Source of the DNA: Strongylocentrotus droebachiensis
Lineage: Eukaryota > Echinodermata > Echinoidea > Camarodonta > Strongylocentrotidae
Assembly (NCBI GenBank): GCA_035222895.1
Contig: JAVYIG010000699.1
Span: 62,001-126,000, forward strand
Length of the DNA stretch: 64,000 nucleotides
Direction: 5' to 3'
Part shown: positions 12,301 to 21,690 of the stretch, piece after piece
Numbering within the stretch: position 1 is the first letter of the stretch
Layout of the letters: every line of letters begins with the position of its first letter
Position numbers and translations under genes: made by a program
Notes under the pieces: model-generated
Databases searched by the model: none
What the model was told of the DNA's origin: nothing
Seen by the model: only the letters and a program-made list of their open reading frames with translations

Positions 12301-15300
12301 ATTGTTGTTGTTGTAGTTGTTATAATCATAGCCGTTTTCATTTCAGTAGTAAAACCAAACTTGGTTCCTGCTGTGCTATCCATTATGTCATAGACCATTT
12401 CGCAGTTAGCACATGGGTCAAAATGACACCAAATATCCACAGATCTTTTAGTCATTGAGAAGTCCCACTTTGTGTATTTTAGAATATAATCAATGCCAAA
12501 GTCATGTATGTGCTTCATGAAAACTTTTGTTTGCCCTCTTGTATCATACTAGAATGTATAACATGTGCACGTATTCATCTCGGTGGGTTTTACAATTTTA
12601 TCAGAAATGACCTTTATCTGCCCATGCGCAGATAGTATTTACGAAATGGATTATTGTTTTCCGATGTGATAATTACCATCACTACCGTTACTATCATTTT
12701 TATTACCATCATTCCGATTGTCATGTTTATTATTATCAATTATATTGTTCTTATTGTTGGTGTCATCATTGTTGTTATTGCAGTTGTTATAATCATAGTC
12801 GTTTTCATTTAATATTTAAACCAATCTTGATTCTTGGGACCCGTTTCACAAAGCCTTTTTTTCAATGACAAATGACAAAAAATAGTGACAAATCTGCCGA
12901 TAACCAATCAGAAGCAAGGATTTCAGTAGCTTATAACAAAGCCTGTCATTTGTCACTGATGACAAGTTTTGTGAAACGGGTCCCTGCTCTCCATATATAA
13001 CTGTATTCCGATGTGATTGTTTCATCTGCCCATGCAGGGCCGGATCGGGGCAGACACAGAGTCCTTTCCAGACCGATGGCAATAGGGTACAGGTCTGGGC
13101 TAACGGAACAGTATACATGCAGTCTAACATGTATTTCAGCACCATCTGCTCGGTACTTCTGGTCGAGTTTCCATTCGACAAGCACAACTGCGGAGTTGGT
13201 TTCTTTCCGCTGGGTAATAATTATTGAATGATTTGTGGAAGGATAATGAAAACACAACTGCGGAGTTGGTTTCTTTCCGCTAGGTAATAATTATTGAATG
13301 ATTTGTGGAAGGATAATGAAAACACAACTGCGGAGTTGGTTACTTTCCGATAGGTAATGATTATTAAATGATTTGTAGAAGGATAATGAAAACTAACAAA
13401 GAAATACTGTATATAGCAGGGTTTAACAAAATATCCTGATATAAATGGTAATAGAAAGAAAGGCAAAGCAATTTGACGATAATAACAAACTATCAGAGTC
13501 TCTTGAAACATAAAATAAATAAAGAAAAAGAAAAAGGTGCCGGACCATTTTGGCGCTCTAGCAATCTAACACACGCGATTTATACACGCGATCACGGATA
13601 CAAGAGTGCGCATGCGCTGACATTCACGTTATTTTGAATTACGAGTAAACAAAGTTGTTTACTCGTTTACGCGACAATACATGCGCATCTGAAAACATTG
13701 ATGACGCTCTGTTTACGCGCAAATTAAAATGGCGGCCTTAACCATGAAAGGGTGTATTCATGCCAGGTACTCATTTACCTCACCTGGGTCGAGAGTGGCA
13801 AATGTAGATTAAGTCCTTGCCAAAGGACGTTTGTGTTGTACGTGGCTGGGATTCGAATTTCGTATCTTGTGGTCCACTCAGGAACCCGTTTCACAAAGCC
13901 TTTTTTCAATGACAAATGACAAAAATCAGTGACAAATCTGTTGATAACCAATCAGAAGCAAGGATTTCAGTAGCTTATAACAAACACTGTCATTTGTCAT
14001 TGATGACAAGTTTTGTGAAACACCCCCCTGTTGTATCCCTTATGCCTCGTTCAGATATGACGCGGTAAAACCGCGGCGGTTTTTTTATGATGACGTAAAG
14101 TGTACTACGCTTCACATTTCTGTATACAAATAATGTTCACTATTTTGTTTTATAAGACGGGTCGGCAATACAGTCTAACAATATAGTCTAAATGTGGATT
14201 ACAGATAGATATTAGAGCTAGATCTAAGTTAGATCTTAATACATTAGGCTACTCTACAAAAGTTTTTTTTTTTAAATATAAAAAAAATTGCGAACGCGAT
14301 ATCGGCAGGTATCGAGTATGGGTTATAAAGTTTTGATGGGAGATGTTTTGCACGGTGGGAAAAATAAATGCAGGCCCATGTGATGTCAATCGACCAATCG
14401 GAATGCTTAGATTCTAGAACCCGTCTTATAACCTCTTATAAGACGGGTTCTAAAATCTAAGCAATCCAATTGGTCAATTGACATCACGTGGGCGTGAATT
14501 TATTTTTCCCACCGTGCAAAAAATCTCCCATCAAAAATTGATAACGCAAGCTCGATCTAATATCTATCTATACTTTAGATCTAGACTATATTGTTATATC
14601 TTATATAAAACAAATAATGCACTGTTTCGCTCGTGTGTTAGGGAAGTTACAGTGCACTCAGGTTAGTCAGTGCGATATCACAGTGCATCAATAACACACA
14701 GCTAAGATACGCGTATAGGACCACTGTGCGCGAAGTTGTCAATTTTTTGCCATTCATTTGTACGTGATAAAAATAAAATGATAAACGGCGACGGATTTTT
14801 GCGGCGGTTTACCGTGCCATACGTGTAAGAGCCTTTGAAACTTTTCTCCACGATTGACTGTTGATTTAATTTTGTATCTTTCCAAGGTATCAGCAGTGAT
14901 TATATCAAGTTAATCCCCGGACTCGCTCTTTCGTTGGCCAACTATAACGCCGAATGGCGAATTAATGCAATGGAATCCGAGGCTAGTGAGAAACAGAAAA
15001 TATATTTCCTCGACATCATTATTTTTCTGGAGAGACAACCGAACTTCTATCTCCGGAACATCCTGTGCCCGCTGGTGCTCTTTATTATCTTAGCCTTCTC
15101 CACTTTCTGGATTCCTATCAAGAGCGGCGAACGCGTCTCGGCGTCCCTTTCGCTCGTCCTCGGCAACACCGTCTTTCAGATCATCATCACCGACATCATG
15201 CCGAGGACGTCGAATCCCGCTGACGAACCCCACATCGTGTATTTCTGCGTGTCATCATTCGCTCTCATCACAGCCATCACCGTCTGGTCAACGCTTGTGT

Positions 15301-16943
15301 CAAACTTGAGCTTCAAGAAGTGGTCTTTGAAGAATTCCGCAGCGAGGCGATTCTTCTTGGACGTGTTGCCAGTACTCACCTTGTCGAAACCGCTTCGATG
15401 TTGCAGATCCCGGATTGCTGCCGAAGGTCAGTAACGACAGGGGTACGGGGCGCCCCCAATAGAAAAAAATACAAAGTAAGATAGATGGAGAAAAAGAGAG
15501 AATGAGAGAAGAAAAAGGAAAAGGGAAAGTCAACATAGAAAGAGGTGATGCAACCCCTCTTTTAAACCCATTTTGATCATGATGATATGCCTTCGTTTGT
15601 TATTTCACATTTCATCAACTTTATAGCCCCCCCCCCTTAATAGTAGTGGTAGTGGTGGTGGTAGTAGATGTGGTGGTGGTAATGATAGTTTTGCTGGTGG
15701 CAATGGGCATTGTGGTTTTGGTATATCGGTAGCGGTGGTGGTACTAGATTTCACAGATGGCGAAAAACACAGTTGAAGATTCCTACGTAGAAAAGAAAGC
15801 TCAAATTAACTGAACGGCAACATTTTACAAAACAACCTATCTTCATTATGAAAGATCGTAATTATTTAACTATCATAATTGTGTTCATAAGTTTATGCCA
15901 TTTATATTATATGTGATTTTGTCAACATTGTATACGATATGTATTTCTGCTAATTCATGCCTAATAAATCTTTAGATTAATCATGTAATTATTTATTGTT
16001 TAATTTAATGTTGTAAAGCGCATAGAGAATTTATTACTATGCGTTATATAAAAATGACTTCATTATTATTATTACCCCCCCCCCCCCCCCGATATTTATA
16101 TGGAAGATAAAGGTACCCAGGAAACGACTGAAGTACAGCTATTCGATCACACTTCTGCACACACACCAGTTCATCGTGCCCAACAACACCCGGTCGAAGA
16201 AAGTGGGGACGATTCACAGGTATATTGATTAGCTTATGTACAACAGTACGTCTAAAATTTACCTCGTGTGATGAAACTTCGTCTGCTGTATCATCCACTA
16301 TGTGCAATTTGTTTTTTTGACCATGGGCTATACTGCTATTTGTATTTAGCATTTCACAGTTTTCTAATTCTAAGTAAATCCCTTTTTCTTTCTCAAATTG
16401 GAACCAATTATTCTTATTTTTCACCGGGCCCTATATATATATATTTTTTTTTTAAATTCAAGTTTATAAAAAAATGAACAAATGTGCATGATTAAAAGTT
16501 TCACACTGCGTTGCCACTTTAGAGACTTTGATCATTACGTATACAATTAAATCGTTCTTAGCCATGGGGGGCCACAATGTACTGCATTGAAATTGGACTC
16601 AGAATTGTCAATGATTTTTGCTCTCTTTACTCAATTATGATATGTAATTCCTAGAATTCTGGATCAAAAGATTTTAAACAGTCAAAAAATAATTAATAAT
16701 AGGTCCACTCACAGAGCGCAGCTTTTATATGAATAAACTCTACTGCACTTAATACAAAGTTTCATATTATAACACCGACTGTAGCTGAGCCACCATAATA
16801 AGGCGCTTCAAGAAATTTCTTCCTACCTGGTACCCATTAACCTCACCTGGGTGGAGAGTGGCAAATGTAGATTAATGTCTTGCTAAATCAAATAACATTA
16901 GTATCGCGTTTGGACTCGAACCCCACAACATGATTTCTCTCTT

Positions 16944-16975
<32 letters not shown>

Positions 16976-17113
16976 TTACAGGTGACTGATATGGAATTCA
17001 TCGCGAAAGTGCTTGACCGTCTCGCCATGGTACTGACCTTCGTCTTGATATTAGTAATCGCTATTCGTACCGACCCACTGGTAACTGCTACGTTTAGAGC
17101 TTTGCTTGCTTGA
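4384..17113 (+). CDS. Cys-loop ligand-gated cation channel subunit, full gene model (8 coding exons)
   Basis: Plasma-membrane pentameric receptor subunit that opens a pore on ligand binding. Joining 4384-4468, 6565-6704, 10385-10429, 11085-11194, 13038-13213, 14887-15426, 16107 (or 16113)-16219 and 16982-17113 gives one uninterrupted frame of 446 or 444 residues with GT-AG borders throughout. Order: signal peptide 1-28; ligand-binding domain 29-237 with WHDHRLVW (92-99) and a 13-residue Cys-loop C164-C178 enclosing FPFD; TM1 about 239-262; TM2 about 266-290 with GE at -1' and Leu at 9' (cation-type); TM3 about 302-326; cytoplasmic loop of about 75-80 residues; TM4 at the C-terminus. Sequons at N106 and N149. 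Missing: the loop B Trp and the loop C vicinal cysteines, so acetylcholine is unlikely to bind in the usual way. It is a nicotinic/5-HT3-like orphan; the ligand is unknown. Confidence 0.9.
4782..5314. mobile_element. TTAA-flanked MITE, family T2
   Basis: 533 bp with terminal inverted repeats AGGTACCATGTCCCATTTGC and its diverged complement (GCAAAAGGGACATAGTACCT), flanked by TTAA on each side. A truncated copy lies at 7275-7570. The 94-codon open frame inside is an accident of the repeat. Confidence 0.85.
5562..5911. mobile_element. TTAA-flanked MITE, family T3
   Basis: 350 bp with perfect inverted ends AGGGATAGTTGAGTTCTG / CAGAACTCAACTATCCCT between two TTAA sites. The GAGTTCTG portion resembles the ends of the elements at 33650 and 35056. 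Confidence 0.9.
6030..6430. repeat. AAT/GAT microsatellite
   Basis: About 400 bp of AATAATGAT-type trinucleotides. The later part has a higher-order unit of about 66 bp (GATAAAAGTAATAATACTAG plus spacer, about three copies). It ends about 130 bp before channel exon 2. Confidence 0.9.
6565..6704 (+). CDS. Channel exon 2: start of ligand-binding domain
   Basis: 140 bp between acceptor ACAAACAG and donor GTATGA. It encodes residues 29-75, including LIRDLLDTGYDVREVPYRA and PIEVMISFYLFSIIDL, the N-terminal helix and first beta strands of Cys-loop receptors. It starts after a phase 1 break and ends in phase 0. Confidence 0.9.
6740..7122. mobile_element. TTAA-flanked MITE, family T4, copy 1
   Basis: 383 bp with ends AGATAAAGACCAGT / ACTGGTCTTTACCT between TTAA sites. 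Related copies with the internal word GGTCATGCGATTGCA or close variants lie at 33650, 35056 and 56061. Confidence 0.85.
7275..7570. mobile_element. Truncated copy of TTAA MITE family T2
   Basis: Matches the second half of the element at 4782-5314 (AAGAAAAAAAGCCAGTCAGT, GTCTGACAGTGAAGTCTAGC) and ends GGGACATAGTATCT followed by TTAA. The left end is missing. Confidence 0.75.
7932..8174. mobile_element. Palindromic MITE with CACTATGAAC ends, copy 1
   Basis: 243 bp, nearly a complete foldback. Ends are CACTATGAACATGAC / its diverged complement, and internal arms contain TTACATAATAGCAGGGAAGG and its complement. Copies lie at 35851-36009 (left-truncated) and 45245-45422. No coding capacity. Confidence 0.8.
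8395..8634 (-). mobile_element. tRNA-derived SINE
   Basis: On the minus strand it begins with a tRNA-like head: A box GGCTCAGTCAGTAGAGC, anticodon-like CTCACAA (valine type), B box GTGGATTCGAACC. An unrelated body and an AAT/A-rich tail follow. Confidence 0.75.
9275..9600. repeat. CT-rich microsatellite
   Basis: Long CTCTCT tracts with C runs and ATATAT islands. The two overlapping open frames here are low-complexity Ser/Leu translations. Confidence 0.95.
10053..10200. mobile_element. 148-bp MITE with GGGCCC ends (family P1 variant)
   Basis: Inverted ends GGGCCCTGTTTCATAAAACT and complement; interior has GCTACTGTTATAAGCTACTG. It resembles the GGGACCCGTTTCAC family at 12836, 13881 and 19712. 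Confidence 0.8.
10385..10429 (+). CDS. Channel exon 3: 45-bp microexon
   Basis: 15 codons, DTKNGILHGVSFLNL, between acceptor TTTTATTAG and a perfect donor GTAAGT, phase 0 on both sides. This is the DEKNQ-type strand. A 45-bp exon at this place is a known constant of nicotinic and 5-HT3 subunit genes. It was found from homology and splice signals alone. Confidence 0.9.
10630..10700. mobile_element. Left end of a CAGGGGCGGATCCAG element
   Basis: Same end as the complete element at 32384-32812, followed by a long G run. No right end was found nearby, so this is a fragment. Confidence 0.55.
11085..11194 (+). CDS. Channel exon 4: loop A / loop D region
   Basis: 110 bp, residues 91-127, acceptor CATGAAACAG, donor GTAATT, ending in phase 2. 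It encodes VWHDHRLVWSPEDHG and VPLNSVWTPPLQIFN, matching the family patterns W-x-D-x-x-L-x-W-x-P and VP-x-x-x-IW-x-PDI-x-LYN. The loop A Tyr of LYN is Phe here. Length 110 bp is conserved in nicotinic/5-HT3 genes. Confidence 0.92.
11211..11924. mobile_element. Mariner-like foldback MITE in intron 4
   Basis: The left end follows TATATA as CAGTGCGTATAGAAAAGG. The right arm repeats CAACTTGGGTAGCTCCTAAT in inverted orientation but its terminus is diverged, so the right border is approximate. It starts only 16 bp past the exon 4 donor without disturbing it. Confidence 0.65.
12150..12835. other. Intron 4 remainder: repeat fragments
   Basis: Contains a fragment of the GGCCCGAATTCACAAAG foldback family (12152-12200), a minus-strand copy of the dispersed repeat R2 with ATCCACAGATCTTTTAG (about 12370-12640), and TTG/TTA-rich low-complexity stretches. 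No exon seen. Confidence 0.5.
12836..12984. mobile_element. 149-bp MITE, family P1, copy A
   Basis: Perfect inverted ends GGGACCCGTTTCAC / GTGAAACGGGTCCC with internal AACCAATCAGAAGCAAGG. It ends 53 bp before channel exon 5. Confidence 0.9.
13038..13213 (+). CDS. Channel exon 5: Cys-loop exon
   Basis: 176 bp, residues 127-186. Acceptor CCCATGCAG supplies the last base of Arg127. Encodes RVQVWANGTVYMQ and C-SVLLVEFPFDKHN-C, the 13-residue disulfide loop. The strand after the loop reads GVGFFPLG where nicotinic subunits have FGSW, so the loop B Trp is absent. The donor is G|GTAATA (phase 1). The last 31 bp of the exon lie in a three-copy 70-bp tandem repeat. Confidence 0.92.
13183..13392 (+). 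repeat. 70-bp tandem repeat spanning the exon 5 splice donor
   Basis: Three copies at exact 70-bp spacing (CACAACTGCGGAGTTGG starts at 13183, 13253 and 13323). Each copy carries exon-end sequence plus a GGTAAT donor. Only the first donor keeps the reading frame; reading on gives TGA five codons later. Confidence 0.9.
13600..13740 (+). promoter_or_regulatory. NRF1/YY1-like motif cluster inside channel intron 5
   Basis: Perfect GCGCATGCGC (13608-13617, the NRF-1 palindrome), a second TGCGCAT, and AAAATGGCGGC (13726-13736, the YY1 core usual at transcription starts). Between them is a 12-bp-arm hairpin ACGAGTAAACAA/TTGTTTACTCGT. CpG is much denser than in flanking DNA. It could be an alternative promoter or part of an unrecognised repeat. 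Confidence 0.4.
13762..13880 (-). mobile_element. Partial SINE (GAGAGTGGCAAATGTAGATT family)
   Basis: Shares ACCTCACCTGGGT, GAGAGTGGCAAATGTAGATT and GCCAAAGGAC with copies at 16799 and 27842, and ends in a B-box-like GGGATTCGAATTT. The tRNA head is incomplete. Confidence 0.65.
13881..14028. mobile_element. 148-bp MITE, family P1, copy B
   Basis: GGAACCCGTTTCACAAAGCC start, internal AACCAATCAGAAGCAAGG, and inverted end TTTTGTGAAACACCCCCC. Confidence 0.85.
14044..14833. mobile_element. 790-bp foldback element in intron 5
   Basis: Ends GCCTCGTTCAGATATGACGC and its diverged complement, with GCGGTTT subterminal words. The arms meet at 14434 in GACGGGTT flanked by TTATAA in both orientations. Arms include CCCACCGTGCAAAA and its complement. 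It ends 53 bp before exon 6. No transposase. Confidence 0.75.
14887..15426 (+). CDS. Channel exon 6: TM1-TM3 pore exon
   Basis: 540 bp, residues 186-366 including split codons. Acceptor CTTTCCAAG, donor GTCAGT, phase 1 at both ends. TM1 NFYLRNILCPLVLFIILAFS; TM2 begins SGERVSASLSLVLGNTVF, with Glu at -1', Ser at 6', Leu at 9', Val at 13' and Asp at 20', the cation-selective pattern; TM3 IVYFCVSSFALITAITVW. Before TM1, ANYNAEWRI matches the NGEW strand, but loop C has no vicinal cysteines (KQKIYFL instead). Higher G+C than the introns. Confidence 0.95.
15427..16106 (+). other. Channel intron 6
   Basis: From donor GTCAGT to just before a small cytoplasmic-loop exon. Contains a GTGGTGGTA microsatellite (15640-15740), AT-rich sequence and an 18-C run used as the pyrimidine tract. 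No mobile element was recognised. Confidence 0.6.
16107..16219 (+). CDS. Channel exon 7: cytoplasmic loop
   Basis: Encodes (DK)GTQETTEVQLFDHTSAH then TPVHRAQQHPVEESGDDSQ, an acidic hydrophilic linker, ending CAG before donor GTATAT in phase 0. Two acceptors fit the phase: after GGAAG (start 16107) or after ATAAAG (start 16113), differing by two residues. It is required: joining exon 6 directly to exon 8 hits a stop. The weak, C-run polypyrimidine tract makes this the least certain exon. Confidence 0.7.
16220..16981 (+). other. Channel intron 7
   Basis: AT-rich, with a partial SINE (16799-16935) and a CT tract that doubles as the polypyrimidine tract of the last exon (CTCTCTTTACAG). Confidence 0.65.
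16799..16935 (-). mobile_element. Partial SINE (GAGAGTGGCAAATGTAGATT family)
   Basis: Contains CCTGGTACCCATTAACCTCA, GGAGAGTGGCAAATGTAG and a degenerate B box GGACTCGAACCCC read in reverse. Same family as 13762 and 27842. Confidence 0.7.
16982..17113 (+). CDS. Channel exon 8: TM4 and stop
   Basis: 132 bp from acceptor CTCTTTACAG to TGA. Encodes VTDMEFIAKVLDRLAMV (amphipathic MA-type helix running into TM4), TFVLILVIAIRTDPLV, and a short external tail ending FRALLA. Length and placement match the last exon of nicotinic-type genes. Confidence 0.88.
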   Translation: MTDMEFIAKVLDRLAMVLTFVLILVIAIRTDPLVTATFRALLA

Positions 17114-17970
17114 GGTTTTACATCCTAGTTTATTCTATATTATTATCATCATCGCTATCGTTGCATTTTTTTATTTATTAGAAAACTTCATTCACATGGT
17201 ACATTAAAGGGAGGGTAGCATGACGAGACTACGTGTCTTTCCCATGGCCTGACTCGGGGCCCATCGGGTATAAAACGTCTACGGACGACGCTAGCGCGCG
17301 CTGACCATGTAGAGATTAGGTCGCTGACTACCGTTAATCAAGTCCATTCATTAACGTGCAGTTGGCCAAACGAAGTCGTAGATGGTGTTAACCAGTATTT
17401 GCCATGCTATACCCCTTTAATATTTTGTTCTAAAATACAAAGGCATATTATATGGAAAAAAACATTTGAATGATATATGGAAAATATATAAATATAGTTG
17501 TCCAAGTGTGTATTTATAAATTACTTCAAATAAGATTAAATGTTAAAAACTTAAATGACAAACGTTTAAGCATATTAAATCGTTTGTGTTGATAATATAC
17601 CTGATTGTGTATTGCATTGAATATAGCATGTTTTTATCCTTATTGTTATGACTGTTTTTATTATTATCATTATTATTATTATGATCATTAACAGTCATGT
17701 TCCAATCCAATCCAATCTAGGAATTTATGAAGCGTCAATATCTAGTTGCCAAATCAAATGCTCACACATTTCAATAGCTGACGCACAAGGCTATTGACAC
17801 TGCGTTAGTTTGAGTTTTCAAAAGTAGTTGCTACCGTGTTTTATTAATATTACGATGACCATCATCATTATTAATGCTAAATATATTACTCATTGCGGAT
17901 ATAGTATCGAAAATAATATCGCTAGTGATATTCGTTTGTCTCGCAATGTGGTCAATAAGGAATCTAAAAG

Positions 17971-18013
17971 ATCACGACGTTTCGTATGCTACTGCGATAC
18001 TTCGTCAGGTGAT
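17971..18013 (-). ncRNA. Hammerhead-ribozyme-like motif
   Basis: Minus strand reads stem I arm ATCAC, CTGACGA, an extra A, stem II GTAT...ATAC (9-nt loop), GAAAC-GTC, stem I arm GTGAT. Stem III would be the tiny AC/GU palindrome reported for minimal hammerheads of Penelope-like retroelements. The extra A before stem II departs from the consensus, so activity is doubtful. Confidence 0.3.
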
Positions 18014-18243
18014 AAAAACTATTGTAAGCAAGGGTCTTTTATACTTTACGGGAGGACCGGCGGAGCGGTCTATAATTCGATCGATAATTGGAACAATAAT
18101 TATCAATTAACAATTATTATCATTAATAATATTATGATTATTATCATTGTTGTTGTTGTTGTTGTTGTTTCGGTGGTATCATTACTGTTATTATTAGCAG
18201 AATTAGTTGTAGTATGGAGGGTTGAATGGTCCAGACACTGAAC

Positions 18244-18249
18244 AATAAA
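18244..18249 (+). terminator. Candidate poly(A) signal of the channel gene
   Basis: AATAAA followed by T-rich sequence (TTCTCTTTTATTC), 1.1 kb after the stop. No closer AATAAA was seen; distance makes this tentative. Confidence 0.3.
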
Positions 18250-19711
18250 GCCTTCTCTTTTATTCTTTGGATCTCACGAAAAATATTCTTCAATTATTTG
18301 CAATCTTCATGACTATTTGTCATTTAAATAAATTTTCAACATGAGTAATTTTCTTATCAGATTTATGAAATATTGCTTGTAAGCTGCTTCAAAGTACTTT
18401 TATTATTTTTTGTTTATTAGAAAACTTCAATCACATGGTACATTTAATTTGTTGTAAATCAACTTATGATTAGGCTAGTATGGAGGGGAAAAAAAATCAT
18501 TTTAAATTTTGTTTGAAATCGCAGGTCCGGATAACCAACCTTTCTTACCGAATAACGCGTGGGTATAGTTAGCATGACTATTAAGTGATATTACTATTAA
18601 TGTTATTATTACTATTATTTGATATTATTATCATTATTGTTATTATTCTTAATGTTATCGAAGTTTAAAGTTTATTTGTTCCACATTTACACCAAAAACC
18701 CTTTTTTTTTCTTCTCTCAAGCGTATAAGAGGAGATTACTAAAAAAAATAACGATTTCAAATCAAGTATAATGTAAAGAAAATAGATATGAACTTTCAAA
18801 ATATATATATATGACAGGCAAGGTATACAGTGTAAAATGTGGGTAGCCTAAATAAAAAGCATAGCTTGTTTGTGAATAGTCTCCCGTACTGAGTAAGATA
18901 ATATAGTAGGTCTGAATTTAAAAGGTAATTATAGGAGGTGAAAAGGGAGTAGTATAGTATGAGATTTTAAAGACGTACAAGGAGAATGAATTGATAATTT
19001 ATGACTATCATCACTATTAATGGAATCATTTAATATGATGTTCTTTATATGATTATGATTATCATTATTCATGTTATAAGTAGATATATGTTATGATTAT
19101 CATTATTCATGTTATAAGTTGGTATATGTTATGATTATCATTACCATTAATGCTATCATTATTTTAATGTCATTATAATTAATAATATTGCTGTTATAAT
19201 TATAATTACGTCGATTTTTGTGTGTGAATTAATTGTAATAATATCGTGAATTACTGTATTGCCGATCTATTTTGTTGGTTGCGTGTATTCTATATATTCA
19301 TTTTTGTTGTATTACTATCAATGGATGTAAATTACTTATTAGTAAAATAAAATAATCAATTCAATTTATTTACTTTCACGAACCTCATTGACATTAAATA
19401 AAGGCCGTGTAAAATATGTACAATAAATAAAATCAGGGTGTTTTTTTTTCCCGAAATATTACGATAGTAACAAAACCATGCAATGAAGAAAGAAACATAA
19501 ATAAAATAATCATGAACTATTTGATCCAGGATCTCAAATTAGGATTTAAAGAAAATACTTCGATTTGTAGAGAATGAGGTTGTTATGAATCGAATTCTAA
19601 TTATCATTAATCATAATTATTAATGATTCTGCAAACAAAGATGATTTGATTGATGGCTTATGATACTATGACAGTGATAACATGAGATTGGTAGTGATGG
19701 TCATTATGGCT

Positions 19712-19859
19712 GGGACTCGTTTCACAAAGCCTTTTTTCAATGACAAATGACAAATATCAGTGACAAATATGCGGATAACCAATCAGAAGCAAGGATTTCA
19801 ATAGCTTATAACAACAACTGTCATTTGTCACCGATGACAAGTTTTGTGAAACACCCCCC
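19712..19859. mobile_element. 148-bp MITE, family P1, copy C
   Basis: GGGACTCGTTTCACAAAGCC start, internal AACCAATCAGAAGCAAGG, inverted end GTGAAACACCCCCC. Confidence 0.85.
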
Positions 19860-21589
19860 AGGTGATAATAATAGTCATCTGGATTTTTAAAGCACTTAAT
19901 ACGAAATACATCTCCCCGAAGACTGTTCGGATTTATTTCCGCATCCATTTTCTTCTTTTTTGTAACTGATTTAATATATATACAGGTGTAAATTAACTTC
20001 AAGAAAGAGGAACTCAATTTTTCGATCTCTTTTCCTCCCTTTATCAAATTGAAAAACAAATGACTATGATCGATGTCTGACATGGGAAAACTCAAGTATA
20101 TATTTGGTAGTGTTTCCACTAGCACATCAATAGGCAACGTGACCCAGCTTGAATACTCGAACAAAGCCAACACTAGCAATAGCATTTAACCAAGGCCGCA
20201 TGTTTGATAGACGCCGAGCGACTAAAAAGAGACTAATCGCGAAAACCCGAGTGAACGACAGAGCGAGTAGCGCATCCATTCGATCGCGCGTTCACCACGG
20301 GTCTCTAGATTCATCTCAGCCGCTGATTGGGGTGGAAAATAGCCAGAGTCAAGAGGCCTTGTCAAAAGGCTACACTAGCACTTATCTAAATTAAATAACG
20401 ATTAGGAAAAACTTAAAGGCAAGCCGATCAAATAGGCTCACCCTTTCCAAAATGTTAACTACTTCATTGGCGTTACGAGTTGTACACGATTACAACGTAC
20501 TTTTATTTATATAATATTATTTTACAAAAAAGACTGGTGGAAAGATCTCACAAATTAAAAAAAAAAAAATATTTTGTTCATATTTTATAATGTTTTTCAA
20601 TTTTACTTGTTTTATTATACCAGAAAAAAATAAATCTTAATTCATATGGAGTATTTTGTTTCTATATTTTTTAACACTATTTCGTAAGCGATTTCGGCAA
20701 CAGAAACTTAGGGATTGAATTGAAAGATCGATTCAATAAATTCTTATTTATTAAATTGTGTAAATGTATAACCTTCCATTGAAGTTAACCTATATGATTA
20801 TGTTCTTATCTTGTCATGTTACGTATCTCTTTATGTTATGTTATCTTGAACATGTTATAAATAAAAAAGAGTCTTAAAAAAAAAAAACATTTAAACAAAA
20901 ATTATTTATATTTTAGCAATGTTTTTCAATTTATTTATTTTTGTTTGATAACTAAAACAACACAAATTCTCAATTCGTATTAAGTTTTTTATTTCTATTT
21001 ATTTTAACACTATTTCTTAAGCGATTTTGAAACAGAAAGTTAGGATAGAAGAGAATGATCGATTTTTTTATTTTTTTTATTTTGTTAATGTATGCATAAC
21101 CTTCCATTGAAGTTCACCTGTAGGGTTACGATTGTTTTTTGTCGTGTTACTTATCTCGTTATGTTATGTTATCTTGAACATGTTAATGCATAAAAAAAGA
21201 CTCAACTACTACAAGAGCAAATTAATTTAAGATAATAAAATTGGTCCGTTTTCTACTAACTCAGTTAAACCCGACCCTGTGTCTAAGATTATGTGTACAG
21301 CAAGGTAAGCCCTAGACGTTAGACTTATTTCCTTACTTAAACCCGCTTTTGAACAGAATCTAATGCCTAGCGGCGAGTTCAAAATATCAGTAGAATTAGG
21401 GCCATTGTGTAGGTGAGTGAAACATTGAGAAACAGACAGACAGAGATAAATAGACAGAAAGAGGGGGAGTGAGAGAGAGAGAGAGGCGGGAGGGGTATGA
21501 CCGTTTCTAGATGCACCTCGCTAAAATCGATTTATAATCAAGATTAAGGCTATTTATGTAGCACCTCCATCGCTGTAAAAGAGATTATT

Positions 21590-21690
21590 CCAAAATGAAA
21601 AGCGTTGGACCTCTTCATGTTTGGAAGATCTGTGGATATTCGGGGTCATTTGGGACATGTGCTAACCGTAAAGTGGCCTATTGACTCAGT
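21590..21690 (+). repeat. Dispersed repeat R2 fragment
   Basis: Carries GTTTGGAAGATCTGTGGATA and GGGTCATTTGGGACATGTGC, shared with 23245-23300, 36410-36470 and 42065-42110 on the plus strand and with about 12380-12450 on the minus strand. Confidence 0.7.

Larger units (their letters stand above)
17114..20162. other. Intergenic region after the channel gene
   Basis: AT-rich with ATT/TTG microsatellites, a MITE at 19712-19859, a small block with mobile-element features around 17930-18070, and a candidate poly(A) signal AATAAA at 18244-18249. A LINE-like or 3'-end-like AT tract at 19365-19480 has no coding remnant. The open frames here are low complexity. Confidence 0.5.

Noticed and set aside
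16044..16424. 126-codon minus-strand frame
   Set aside because: It is antisense to the channel cytoplasmic-loop exon, whose frame and donor fit the gene model; the minus frame has Gly/Asn runs from a homopolymer.
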